Shown in pieces: positions 14,531 to 22,594 of a stretch of 24,611 bases of DNA. Origin of the DNA: Chloroflexota bacterium (GTDB lineage: Bacteria > Chloroflexota > Anaerolineae > Aggregatilineales > UBA2796); assembly GCA_003695215.1 (NCBI GenBank), contig RFIM01000267.1, positions 1 to 24,611 of the forward strand, read 5' to 3'. A model generated the notes under the pieces. It was given only the letters and a program-made list of their open reading frames with translations, searched no databases and was not told the DNA's origin. A program made the translations under genes and the position numbers. The first letter of the stretch is position 1. Each line of letters begins with the position of its first letter.

Positions 14531-15256
14531 ATGATCATCTATCCAGCGCTTGATTTGCGCGGCGGCAAAGTGGTGCGTTTGCGCCGAGGCGATCCGCAGC
14601 AACAGACGGTCTACAGTCACGATCCAATCGAAGTGGCACAACGCTGGATCGAAGCGGGCGCAACTTGGCTGCACGTGGTCAACTTGGATGGTGCTTTCTC
14701 AGAGGCGAACGACAACGAAGCGATTCTAGAGGCGCTGGCGCTGACTGATGTGCAGGTGCAGTTTGGCGGCGGCTTGCGCACACTCGAGGACGTGCAGCGC
14801 GCCTTCGATAAGGGCGCGCGGCGCGTGGTTCTGGGCACGCTTGCGGTCGAGCATCCGCAGCATGTGGCAGCAATGGTGGCGCGCTGGGGCGCTGAAGCGA
14901 TTGCTGTGGCACTTGATGCGCGAGAGGGACGCGTGGTGACACATGGCTGGCAACAAGAGACGGACGTTTCCGCCATTGAGCTGGGCAAGTGGCTGGCAGT
15001 GGAAGGCCTGCGGCACGAGCTTTACACTGATGTCAGCCGTGATGGCGAGCTGATCGGCGTGAATGTCGAAGCGACTTCGCGGCTGGCACGCGAGACGGGC
15101 TTGCAAGTGATCGCTTCAGGCGGCGTGACGACGCTCGGCGAGATCGTCGCGCTGCGAGACGCGGGCAACATCGCAGGCGTGGTAATTGGCACAGCGCTCT
15201 ACGAAGGGCTGATCGATCTGGCAGAGGCCATTCGCCTGGCGCAAGCGGAGGATTGA
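14531..15256 (+). CDS. hisA: Phosphoribosylformimino-5-aminoimidazole carboxamide ribotide isomerase
   Basis: A 241-aa (beta/alpha)8 barrel isomerase converting ProFAR to PRFAR, the substrate of HisHF. The catalytic aspartates are D8 (YPALDLRGG) and D129 (VALDAREG). The phosphate-binding FGGGLRT and ASGGV loops are visible. ATG 14531 gives the family-typical MIIYPALDLRGG start; the GTG at 14528 is a less likely alternative. GGAG at 14517-14520 serves as ribosome-binding site, inside the end of hisH. The stop lies 8 bases before the hisF start. Confidence 0.95.
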   Translation: MIIYPALDLRGGKVVRLRRGDPQQQTVYSHDPIEVAQRWIEAGATWLHVVNLDGAFSEANDNEAILEALALTDVQVQFGGGLRTLEDVQRAFDKGARRVVLGTLAVEHPQHVAAMVARWGAEAIAVALDAREGRVVTHGWQQETDVSAIELGKWLAVEGLRHELYTDVSRDGELIGVNVEATSRLARETGLQVIASGGVTTLGEIVALRDAGNIAGVVIGTALYEGLIDLAEAIRLAQAED

Positions 15257-15264
15257 GGCGCATT

Positions 15265-16056
15265 ATGCTGGCAAAACGCATCATTCCATGCCTAGATGTC
15301 AAAGATGGGCGCGTAGTGAAAGGCGTTAATTTCGTCAATCTAGCCGATGCTGGCGATCCTGTTGAGCAGGCGCGCGTCTACGATCGCGAAGGCGCAGACG
15401 AGCTTGTCCTGCTCGATATCACTGCTTCGGTCGAGCGGCGCAACACGATGTTGAACATCGTTGAGCGCGTGGCGCAGGAGATTTTCATCCCATTCTGCGT
15501 CGGCGGCGGCATTCGCACTGTGGACGATATTCGGGCGACGCTGCGCGCAGGCGCCGATAAGGTCTCGCTCAACAGCGCCGCTGTGCGTCAGCCGAGCTTG
15601 ATCACTGAAGGCGCCATGCATTTTGGCAGCCAGTGCATCGTGGTCGCTATCGATCCGCGTTGGGTCAACGGGCGCTGGGAAGTCTACATTGATGGCGGGC
15701 GCGTGCCAACAGGCTTGGATGCTATCCAATGGGCGCGCAAAGTGGAGAGCCTGGGCGCGGGCGAGATTCTGCTGACCAGCATGGATCGCGATGGGACGCA
15801 GAACGGCTACGATATTCCGCTCACGCGGGCTGTGGCAGAGGCAGTGAGCATTCCAGTGATCGCTTCAGGCGGCGCGGGCAAGCTCGAGCATTTTGCTGAA
15901 GCGCTGACCGAAGGCGGCGCCGATGCAGCGCTGGCAGCTAGCTTATTCCACTACCGTCAAGTCAGCGTCGCCGAAGTGAAGCGTCATTTGCACGAATGCG
16001 GCGTGCCTGTGCGCTTGGGCGAGGATGAACCAGATTTCGAGGGCCTGTTCGCATGA
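15265..16056 (+). CDS. hisF: Imidazole glycerol phosphate synthase, cyclase subunit
   Basis: A 263-aa (beta/alpha)8 barrel that uses ammonia from HisH to form imidazole glycerol phosphate and AICAR. The catalytic aspartates D11 (IIPCLDVKDGRVVKG) and D130 (VVAIDPRW) fall exactly at the family positions with this start, and the phosphate loops VGGGIRT (79-85) and ASGGAGK are present. ATG 15265 has GAGG 6 bases upstream; the in-frame TTG at 15253 is rejected. The last four bases overlap hisI (ATGA). Confidence 0.96.
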   Translation: MLAKRIIPCLDVKDGRVVKGVNFVNLADAGDPVEQARVYDREGADELVLLDITASVERRNTMLNIVERVAQEIFIPFCVGGGIRTVDDIRATLRAGADKVSLNSAAVRQPSLITEGAMHFGSQCIVVAIDPRWVNGRWEVYIDGGRVPTGLDAIQWARKVESLGAGEILLTSMDRDGTQNGYDIPLTRAVAEAVSIPVIASGGAGKLEHFAEALTEGGADAALAASLFHYRQVSVAEVKRHLHECGVPVRLGEDEPDFEGLFA

Positions 16057-16394
16057 GCAAGCCTGAGAGCTATCTGCAGCGCCTGCGCTATGACGAGCGC
16101 GGACTGATCACAGCCGTTGTGCAGGACGCTGAGACGCTGCAAGTGCTGATGGTTGGCTGGATGAGCCAAGAGGCGCTGCGCCTGACGCTTGAGACGGGCG
16201 AGGCGCATTTCTGGAGCCGCAGCCGTGGCGCGCTATGGCACAAAGGCAGTACCAGCGGCCATACGCTGCACGTGCGCGAGATTCGCGCCGACTGCGATGC
16301 CGATACGCTCCTGCTGTTGGTCAAGCCGAAGGGACCAACCTGCCACACGGGCGCCGTCTCGTGCTTTTTCCGCCGTTTGGAAGAGGTGGAATAA
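16053..16394 (+). CDS. hisI: Phosphoribosyl-AMP cyclohydrolase
   Basis: A 113-aa enzyme that opens the purine ring of phosphoribosyl-AMP. The metal site is visible as RADCDADTLL (78-87) with C81, and as GPTCHTGAVSCF (94-105) with C97 and C104. The MVGWMSQEAL and FWSRSRGALWHKG motifs are standard. It is the single-domain form; no HisE (pyrophosphohydrolase) domain is fused or adjacent, so that step must be encoded elsewhere. It is the last gene of the his run, and its stop lies at the foot of a large palindrome. Confidence 0.95.
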   Translation: MSKPESYLQRLRYDERGLITAVVQDAETLQVLMVGWMSQEALRLTLETGEAHFWSRSRGALWHKGSTSGHTLHVREIRADCDADTLLLLVKPKGPTCHTGAVSCFFRRLEEVE

Positions 16395-16424
16395 AAAGCA
16401 GGATCGGCGCGCGCCGATCCTGCT
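16393..16424 (-). terminator. Perfect 28-base palindrome: terminator between hisI and ferredoxin
   Basis: AGCAGGATCGGCGC (16397-16410) is followed directly by its exact reverse complement (16411-16424). On the minus strand the hairpin is followed by TTTTTATT, so it is a good terminator for the ferredoxin gene. On the plus strand there is no T-run, but the hairpin starts right at the hisI stop. A second hairpin, AGCGGC-CTGT-GCCGCT (16427-16442), lies next to it. Confidence 0.85.
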
Positions 16425-16441
16425 CAAGCGGCCTGTGCCGC

Positions 16442-16792
16442 TCACTTCTTCAGCACGCTGTAGCCAGGGCCCTTCTGGAAGAAGTCATAGTTGGGCTGAA
16501 TGTCCTCGGTCAGATCGATGATCTCGCCGCCCTGCGACTTGTAGCGCTCGCCGCGGAACGGCTGCACTTCCTGATCGGGCGCCAGCTCATAAGCCTGCGG
16601 CACTTCTTCTTCAGGGAAGATCGCTTCGTACGGGCATTCAGGCACGCAGGCGCCGCAGTCAATGCAGGTATCCGGATCGATGAAGTACCAAGGCCATTCG
16701 TTCTCTGGGAAGCCTGGCACAATGCACTCGACAGGGCAAACTTCCACACAGGCGCCATCGCGCAGGCACAAGCTAGTGATGATATGTGTCAT
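16442..16792 (-). CDS. Two-cluster ferredoxin with C-terminal extension
   Basis: A 116-aa bacterial-type ferredoxin. The first cysteine group is C9, C15, C19, C23 (LCLRDGACVEVCPVEC) and the second is C43, C46, C49, C53 (CIDCGACVPECP). The second group is a standard 4Fe-4S motif. The first is shorter than in the 7Fe ferredoxins of Thermus or Azotobacter, with only five residues between C9 and C15, so the nature of that cluster is uncertain. About 55 residues follow the clusters. ATG 16792 has GAGGAG 9 bases upstream; the frame is open 8 codons further but without support. The electron partner is unknown. Confidence 0.92.
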   Translation of the reverse strand: MTHIITSLCLRDGACVEVCPVECIVPGFPENEWPWYFIDPDTCIDCGACVPECPYEAIFPEEEVPQAYELAPDQEVQPFRGERYKSQGGEIIDLTEDIQPNYDFFQKGPGYSVLKK

Positions 16793-16864
16793 GGCTTGAG
16801 TCTCCTCGCAGAACACGGCTTAACTGCCGTTAAATTTACCGTTCACGTCTATGAGCTTAGCAGA

Positions 16865-16881
16865 ATAGCCTGCGTTATGCT
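16865..16881 (+). promoter_or_regulatory. Candidate promoter of the DUF951 gene
   Basis: ATAGC-CTGC-GTTAT (16865-16878) differs by one base from the 14 bases at the YedK-type promoter, and the -10-like TATGCT (16876-16881) falls at the same place. No -35 is evident. It lies in the divergent gap between ferredoxin and DUF951. Confidence 0.35.
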
Positions 16882-16930
16882 GTGACTTTAGTCTCATTTT
16901 CCCGAACGCCTTTTTTGGAGAGAGCCTGCC

Positions 16931-17149
16931 ATGCCCAGCGATGTTCGAGTAGGCGATGTGGTGCAAATGCGCAAGGCGCATCCGTGTGGCAGCGACCAAT
17001 GGCGAGTCTACCGCATTGGCGCGGATATCGGCATTCAGTGCTTAGGCTGCGGAAGGCGTGTGTTGCTTGTGCGCCGCCAATTTGAGCGAGCGGTCAAAAA
17101 GTGGCTGCACAGAGCTACAGCAAGCGAGCTGCCCTCTGATCAGGGCTGA
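16931..17149 (+). CDS. DUF951 family protein
   Basis: A 72-aa protein matching the DUF951 family: VGDVVQMRKAHPCGSDQWRV (7-26), then RIGADIGIQCLGCGRRVLL, with three cysteines (one in HPCG, two in CLGC). The CxxC and the beta-rich layout suggest a small nucleic-acid- or metal-binding fold, but the function is not known. GGAGAG lies about 10 bases before ATG 16931. The family is widespread in Firmicutes and Chloroflexota, often near translation or replication genes. The 3' end overlaps the convergent fur gene by 10 bases. Confidence 0.85.
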   Translation: MPSDVRVGDVVQMRKAHPCGSDQWRVYRIGADIGIQCLGCGRRVLLVRRQFERAVKKWLHRATASELPSDQG

Positions 17150-17583
17150 GATTGAGGCTGCTCACGGCACTGGTTACAGACGCCGTAAAGCTCCAGCAGA
17201 TGCCCTTCGATCTTGAAGCCGTACTGCGCTTCCAGCTCGGTAATGAGCGGATCGAGCCTGCAATTGTCAAATTCAACGCGCTGCCTGCAGCTAGTGCAAA
17301 TAATGTGATGATGATGACCGTTCGGCATCAGCATGTAGTGGACTGTAGAACCGCCTTCCACGCTCGTCCACAGGATGCCAAGCTTGATCATCAAGTCGAG
17401 CGTGCGGAAGACGCTAGCGCGCCCAATGGACGGATCGCGCGCCTCGACCTGTGCCAAGAGTTCGGCCGCCGTGATGTGCCCACCTGAATGCTCCAGGATG
17501 TCCAATATGGTCAGGCGCGGCGTGGTGATTTTATAGCCCGCTTGGCGCAGCGCGCGCACAGCAGGCGAGTCAGGTGTGGTCAT
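17140..17583 (-). CDS. Fur-family metal-dependent transcription regulator
   Basis: A 147-aa repressor. The N-terminal winged helix (about 8-85) contains KITTPRLTILDIL and the recognition segment SIGRASVFRTLDLM. The C-terminal metal-binding part has HHHH at 90-93 and a structural zinc site, C96-x2-C99 with C136-x2-C139. Fur, Zur and PerR cannot be separated with confidence from sequence alone. ATG 17583 has AGGAGAG just upstream; the frame is open 5 codons further. The start lies 14 bases after the CNNM/CBS gene stop, so the two are probably co-transcribed. Confidence 0.9.
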   Translation of the reverse strand: MTTPDSPAVRALRQAGYKITTPRLTILDILEHSGGHITAAELLAQVEARDPSIGRASVFRTLDLMIKLGILWTSVEGGSTVHYMLMPNGHHHHIICTSCRQRVEFDNCRLDPLITELEAQYGFKIEGHLLELYGVCNQCREQPQSQP

Positions 17584-17597
17584 GTGTTCTCTCCTCA

Positions 17598-18956
<1,359 letters not shown>

Positions 18957-19001
18957 TACTTCCTTAGCATCCTACTCGGGTTCACAAAACTTGGATGCGC
19001 C

Positions 19002-20372
19002 TCAGGTTTCAGGTGCCTCAAGCTCAGGCTTTTGCCAGCGGCGCATGCGCGCGGGCACGCCAACTGCGATGTGATCGGCGGGCACATCTCGCGTCACGAC
19101 GGCGCCAGCGGCTGTGCGTGCACCCTCCGCGACTGTGATCGGCGCGATCAACATGCTGTCGCTGCCGATGAAAGCGCGATCGCCGATGATCGTCTTATGC
19201 TTGCGCACGCCATCATAATTGACTGTGATTGTGCCGGCGCCAATGTTGACATCTTCGCCGATCTCGGCATCGCCGATGTAGCTGAAGTGTCCCATGCGCG
19301 TGCGGCGCCCGAGCCGCGCATTTTTGACCTCGCCAAAATTGCCCAGATGCACGCCTTCGCACAGATATGCGCCTTGCCGCAAGTGGCCGAACGGCCCGAT
19401 CTCGACGTGATCTTCGAGCGTGGCGCCTTCGATCACTGAGGCCACAATGCGGCAAGCCTTGCCAATGTGCGAGTCAACGATCACAGAGTTGCTCTCAATC
19501 ACGCAGCCTTCGCCGATGATCGTCTTGCCGCGCAGGTGCACATTCGGATAGATGATCGTATCAGCACCGATCCTTACGCTCTCTTCAATATACGTTGTGG
19601 CAGGATCGAGCAAAGTCACGCCGTTGAGCATGTGCTGTTCGTTGATGCGCCGCCGCAAGATCGCCTCGGCCTCTGCCAGATGGACGCGCGTGTTCACGCC
19701 GATCACCTCATCAGGGTCGCTTGCCTCGATGCCGATCACGCGCTGCCCTTCTGCCACGGCGATTTCGATCAAGTCGGTCAGGTAATACTCGCCTTTGGAT
19801 TTTGGCTGAATGCGCCTCAGCGCTTGCCAGAGCCAGGCTGCCTTGAAAACGTAAACGCCCGCGTTCAGCTCGCGAATGGCGCTCTGCTCAGGCGTGCATT
19901 CGGCCTCTTCTACGATCGCGGCGACGCTGCCATCAGGGGCGCGCACCACACGCCCAAAACCATGCGGATTCGGCAAGGTGACCGTCAGCATGGTGAGACA
20001 GCCTTCTGCATTGGCGCGTTGCGCTTCCACTAGCTGCTGCAGCGTCTTAGGGCGCAAAAGCGGCATATCAGCGTACATGACCACGACCAGATCGCTTTTG
20101 TCGCGCAGCAGATCGGCGGCTTGTAGCACGGCATGGCCTGTGCCGAGCTGCTCCTTCTGCAAGACGATCTGAGCGCGACTGCTCACAGCTTGAGCCACGG
20201 CTTCAGCCTGATGACCGACGACGACTACAAGGCAATCTGCGCCAATGCACTCAGCCGTTTGCACTGCGCGCAGGATCATCGGCTGACCGCCGACTGTGTG
20301 CAACACTTTTGCGCGCGCTGATTTCATACGTGTGCCTTGTCCGGCTGCGAGGATAACGGTTGCAATACTCAC
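19002..20372 (-). CDS. glmU: Bifunctional GlcNAc-1-P uridyltransferase / GlcN-1-P acetyltransferase
   Basis: A 456-aa enzyme, the same length as E. coli GlmU, making UDP-GlcNAc in the cytoplasm. The N-terminal nucleotidyltransferase shows LAAGQGTRM (8-16) with K22 in the AKVLH motif (usually PKVLH), EKEQLGTGHAV-type substrate loop (QKEQLGTGHAVLQAA) and YADMPLL. The C-terminal left-handed beta-helix has hexapeptide repeats, the MGHFSYIGDAEIG region holding the expected catalytic His, and NYDGVRKHKT. GTG 20372 is chosen because AAGGA lies 7 bases upstream; a TTG at 20408 would add an odd cysteine-rich leader. The gene is first of a likely glmU-CNNM-fur operon. Confidence 0.95.
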   Translation of the reverse strand: MSIATVILAAGQGTRMKSARAKVLHTVGGQPMILRAVQTAECIGADCLVVVVGHQAEAVAQAVSSRAQIVLQKEQLGTGHAVLQAADLLRDKSDLVVVMYADMPLLRPKTLQQLVEAQRANAEGCLTMLTVTLPNPHGFGRVVRAPDGSVAAIVEEAECTPEQSAIRELNAGVYVFKAAWLWQALRRIQPKSKGEYYLTDLIEIAVAEGQRVIGIEASDPDEVIGVNTRVHLAEAEAILRRRINEQHMLNGVTLLDPATTYIEESVRIGADTIIYPNVHLRGKTIIGEGCVIESNSVIVDSHIGKACRIVASVIEGATLEDHVEIGPFGHLRQGAYLCEGVHLGNFGEVKNARLGRRTRMGHFSYIGDAEIGEDVNIGAGTITVNYDGVRKHKTIIGDRAFIGSDSMLIAPITVAEGARTAAGAVVTRDVPADHIAVGVPARMRRWQKPELEAPET

Positions 20373-20512
20373 GGAGGTTTCCTTTTCTGCAATACTTTTA
20401 CAACACAAAGAACCGAGCAGCGCGTTGGCGCGTCGGCTAGGCCAGCTTTAGCATGCTGTGAGGCGTTTTCTTCTCACCGAGCCAATCTTATTCAGCCTAC
20501 TTTCATCGATCT

Positions 20513-20541
20513 ATCTTATCACCACTTGCTGCGCAAAACAA
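20513..20541 (-). promoter_or_regulatory. Candidate glmU promoter
   Basis: On the minus strand TTGTTT (20541-20536), a 17-base spacer and TAAGAT (20518-20513) form a reasonable promoter, giving a leader of about 135 bases before the glmU GTG. Weak evidence, since both hexamers depart from consensus. Confidence 0.35.
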
Positions 20542-20780
20542 CGTCAAGCGGGCGAGTTTGCATCCGCTCGAGGTTCTGTGCCCTTGCTGACGCAAATTTT
20601 CGACGGATTTTGCTCTCGGTAGGCGAAGAGCAGGCGCTAGGGCGCAGGTGCAGAGCTTCAGCAAGGTTTCAAACTGACGCTAGCACTGCGATTCGTCTAC
20701 GCGCCAGCAACAGCAGCGATTCGCCCAAAAATTTGGTGTTTTATGCCGATAAAATCTCTGCAAAAGCGTTAGAATACAGC

Positions 20781-20819
20781 TTGCCCTGGGCGCAAAATCG
20801 TGCTAGAGTACGCTCTAGC
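20781..20819 (+). promoter_or_regulatory. Promoter with overlapping inverted repeat before the OmpR-type gene
   Basis: TTGCCC (20781-20786), a 17-base spacer and TAGAGT (20804-20809), preceded by TGC (extended -10), form a good promoter. A perfect inverted repeat, GCTAGAG-TACG-CTCTAGC (20802-20819), covers the -10 and the expected transcript start near 20816. A bound protein here would block transcription, so it is a candidate operator. Which protein binds is unknown; self-regulation by the encoded regulator is one option. Confidence 0.6.
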
Positions 20820-20861
20820 GATCATTGAAATGTCCTGCACGCTGTAGAGGTGGGTAACTTT

Positions 20862-21548
20862 ATGCCTGAGAAGATTTTGGTCATTGATGATGATGAGACA
20901 ACTGTGCAGCTGATCAGCATTCTGCTGGAACGGCGTGGCTACGAGGTGATCAAGGCCTATCGGGCCGAGGAAGGTTTGCGCAAGGCATATCGCTCCCATC
21001 CTGATCTGGTCTTGCTGGATATCATGATGCCCGATATGGACGGCTGGGAGGTGTGCCGCCGCCTGCGCGAGCTCTCAGACGTGCCGATCGTCTTCATCTC
21101 GGCACGCAGCGAGATTCGCGATGTGGTCAAGGGCTTGGAGATGGGCGCCGATGATTATATCATCAAGCCGTATGATAATGATGAGCTGGTAGCGCGTGTG
21201 CGCGCGCACTTGCGCCGCTCGCCTGGGCCAGCTGTCTCGGAGGAGCTGGTCTTTGATGGCGGGCAGTTTCGCGTCAATTTCCTCAACCGCGAGGTGCGGG
21301 TGAAGAATCGCGTTGTCCACCTGACGCCGAAGGAATTCAACTTGCTGGGCGTGCTTGTGCGCAACGCTGGCCGTGTCATCACGCGCACCGATTTGGTCAG
21401 AGAGGCATGGGGCCCTGAATACGCCGATGCCATTGACAGCTTGAAGCTCTACATTCACTATCTACGCCAAAAGATTGAGACCGATCCACAGCGGCCGGAA
21501 TACATCCTGACTTCACGCGGCGTAGGCTACCGTTTTGCTAGCCGTTGA
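20862..21548 (+). CDS. OmpR/PhoB-type response regulator
   Basis: A 228-aa two-domain regulator. The receiver (1-118) has D10/D11, phospho-acceptor D53 (VLLDIMMPDMDG), S80 and K102 (IKP). The C-terminal winged helix (about 128-226) shows HLTPKEFNLLGVLVRNAGRV and the recognition helix region DSLKLYIHYLRQKIE, then the GVGYRF wing. It should bind direct DNA repeats when phosphorylated. GAGGTG ends 9 bases before ATG 20862; GTG 20850 would lack a site. No sensor kinase gene is adjacent, so it is an orphan regulator here. dnaJ follows after 114 bases with its own promoter. Confidence 0.93.
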   Translation: MPEKILVIDDDETTVQLISILLERRGYEVIKAYRAEEGLRKAYRSHPDLVLLDIMMPDMDGWEVCRRLRELSDVPIVFISARSEIRDVVKGLEMGADDYIIKPYDNDELVARVRAHLRRSPGPAVSEELVFDGGQFRVNFLNREVRVKNRVVHLTPKEFNLLGVLVRNAGRVITRTDLVREAWGPEYADAIDSLKLYIHYLRQKIETDPQRPEYILTSRGVGYRFASR

Positions 21549-21596
21549 GCCTGCGCACGGCGGTCAGATGGCCCATTCTGCTGATGATTTTCTTAG

Positions 21597-21655
21597 TTGA
21601 CGCGCAAACAGAGCGCTCCTACAATCTAGTTTAGAATTCTCTGAACTAGGAGCGC
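21597..21655 (+). promoter_or_regulatory. dnaJ promoter with nested inverted repeats
   Basis: TTGACG (21597-21602), a 17-base spacer and TACAAT (21620-21625) make a strong promoter with a start expected near 21632. An inverted repeat GCGCTCCTA (21613-21621) and TAGGAGCGC (21647-21655) brackets the -10 and the start point, and a smaller one, CTAGTT (21626-21631)/AACTAG (21644-21649), lies within. The right arm contains the AGGAG ribosome-binding site (21648-21652). The site is neither the CIRCE nor the HAIR consensus. Confidence 0.6.
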
Positions 21656-21662
21656 GTAAGCA

Positions 21663-22547
21663 ATGGAACGGGATTACTATAAGATTCTCGGCGTGAGCCG
21701 CAACGCCAGCGCGGAGGAGATCAAGAAAGACTACCGCAACTTGGCGCGGCGCTATCACCCGGATCGCAATCCGAACAACAAAGAGGCGGAAGCGCGCTTC
21801 AAGCAGATTAACGAGGCTTACGAGGTGCTGAGCGACGCTGAGAAGCGCGCACGCTACGATCAACTCGGGCAAAATTACCACCAGTGGCGCGGCAGTCAAG
21901 GCGTCAACTGGAGCGATTTTGGCGGCAGCAGCACTTTCAGCGGCTTTGGCACAGAAGGCAGCTTCGCCGATTTCCTGGCCAGCATTTTCGGCGGCACTCG
22001 GGCACGCGAGTCAGCTTATCGCCAGCCGATTCGCGGGCAGGATGTCGAGATGCCGATCGAGCTGACACTAGAAGAGGCTTACAGCGGCACGGAACGTACG
22101 ATCACGCGCGGCAATCGGCGGCGCACAGTGCGCATCCCTGCGGGCACGCGCGATGGCATGCGTGTGCGCGTGGAAGGCGAAGGCGAAGCGGGCTTCGCAG
22201 GTGGCCCGAACGGCGACCTGTACCTGGTGGTCTCGATCAAGCCGCATCCAGTCTTTGAGTGGCGCGATGATGACCTGTACACGGACTTGAAGTTGCCGCT
22301 TTATACGGCTGTGCTAGGCGGCGAAGCCAGCGTGCCGACGCTCAATGGCGAGGTCAAGCTGCGCATCCCGCCAGGCACGCAATCCGGCAAGCTCTTCCGC
22401 ATCACAGGGCGTGGTATGCCGCGCTTGAAGCAGCCAGGCGAATATGGCAACCTGTACGCGCGCGTCCTGATCCAAGTGCCAACTGACCTGACAGGCGAAG
22501 AACTAGCGCTCTTCGAAAAGCTCGCTAGCCTGCGCGGCAGGCGCTAA
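21663..22547 (+). CDS. DnaJ-family co-chaperone without zinc finger (CbpA-like)
   Basis: A 294-aa J-domain protein that would stimulate DnaK. The J domain (4-67) has the HPD tripeptide at 32-34. A Gly/Phe/Ser-rich linker follows (about 85-115, FGGSSTFSGFGTEGSF). The two C-terminal substrate-binding beta domains cover about 125-285 (IRGQDVEMPIELTLEEAYSG and later PPGTQSGKLFRITGRGMP). The four CxxCxGxG zinc repeats of classical DnaJ are absent, so it is the class B, CbpA-like type. AGGAG lies 10 bases before ATG 21663. The HtrA-type gene follows 47 bases downstream, forming a protein-quality-control pair. Confidence 0.93.
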   Translation: MERDYYKILGVSRNASAEEIKKDYRNLARRYHPDRNPNNKEAEARFKQINEAYEVLSDAEKRARYDQLGQNYHQWRGSQGVNWSDFGGSSTFSGFGTEGSFADFLASIFGGTRARESAYRQPIRGQDVEMPIELTLEEAYSGTERTITRGNRRRTVRIPAGTRDGMRVRVEGEGEAGFAGGPNGDLYLVVSIKPHPVFEWRDDDLYTDLKLPLYTAVLGGEASVPTLNGEVKLRIPPGTQSGKLFRITGRGMPRLKQPGEYGNLYARVLIQVPTDLTGEELALFEKLASLRGRR

Positions 22548-22594
22548 GCGAGCACACGCTTCTCGTCCGCTCCCTATTCCAAAGGTGAATGACC

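Larger units (their letters stand above)
20373..20861. other. Long non-coding gap between glmU and the OmpR-type gene
   Basis: About 490 bases with no believable gene. A 163-codon plus-strand frame (20337-20828) crosses it, but its composition is not protein-like and it overlaps glmU and the regulator's promoter. The stretch looks more AT-rich than its surroundings. It holds divergent promoter candidates: a minus-strand site toward glmU (20513-20541) and a plus-strand site toward the regulator (20781-20809). Nothing else convincing was seen. Confidence 0.6.

Noticed and set aside
20337..20828. 163-codon plus-strand frame in the gap upstream of the OmpR-type gene
   Set aside because: It overlaps the start of glmU antisense, covers a good promoter and inverted repeat, and its translation is rich in Ser, Arg and Cys without fold-like patterns.
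21613..21655. A firm call of an RNA thermometer before dnaJ
   Set aside because: The predicted transcript start near 21632 would leave out the left arm, so I kept it only as one of two possibilities.
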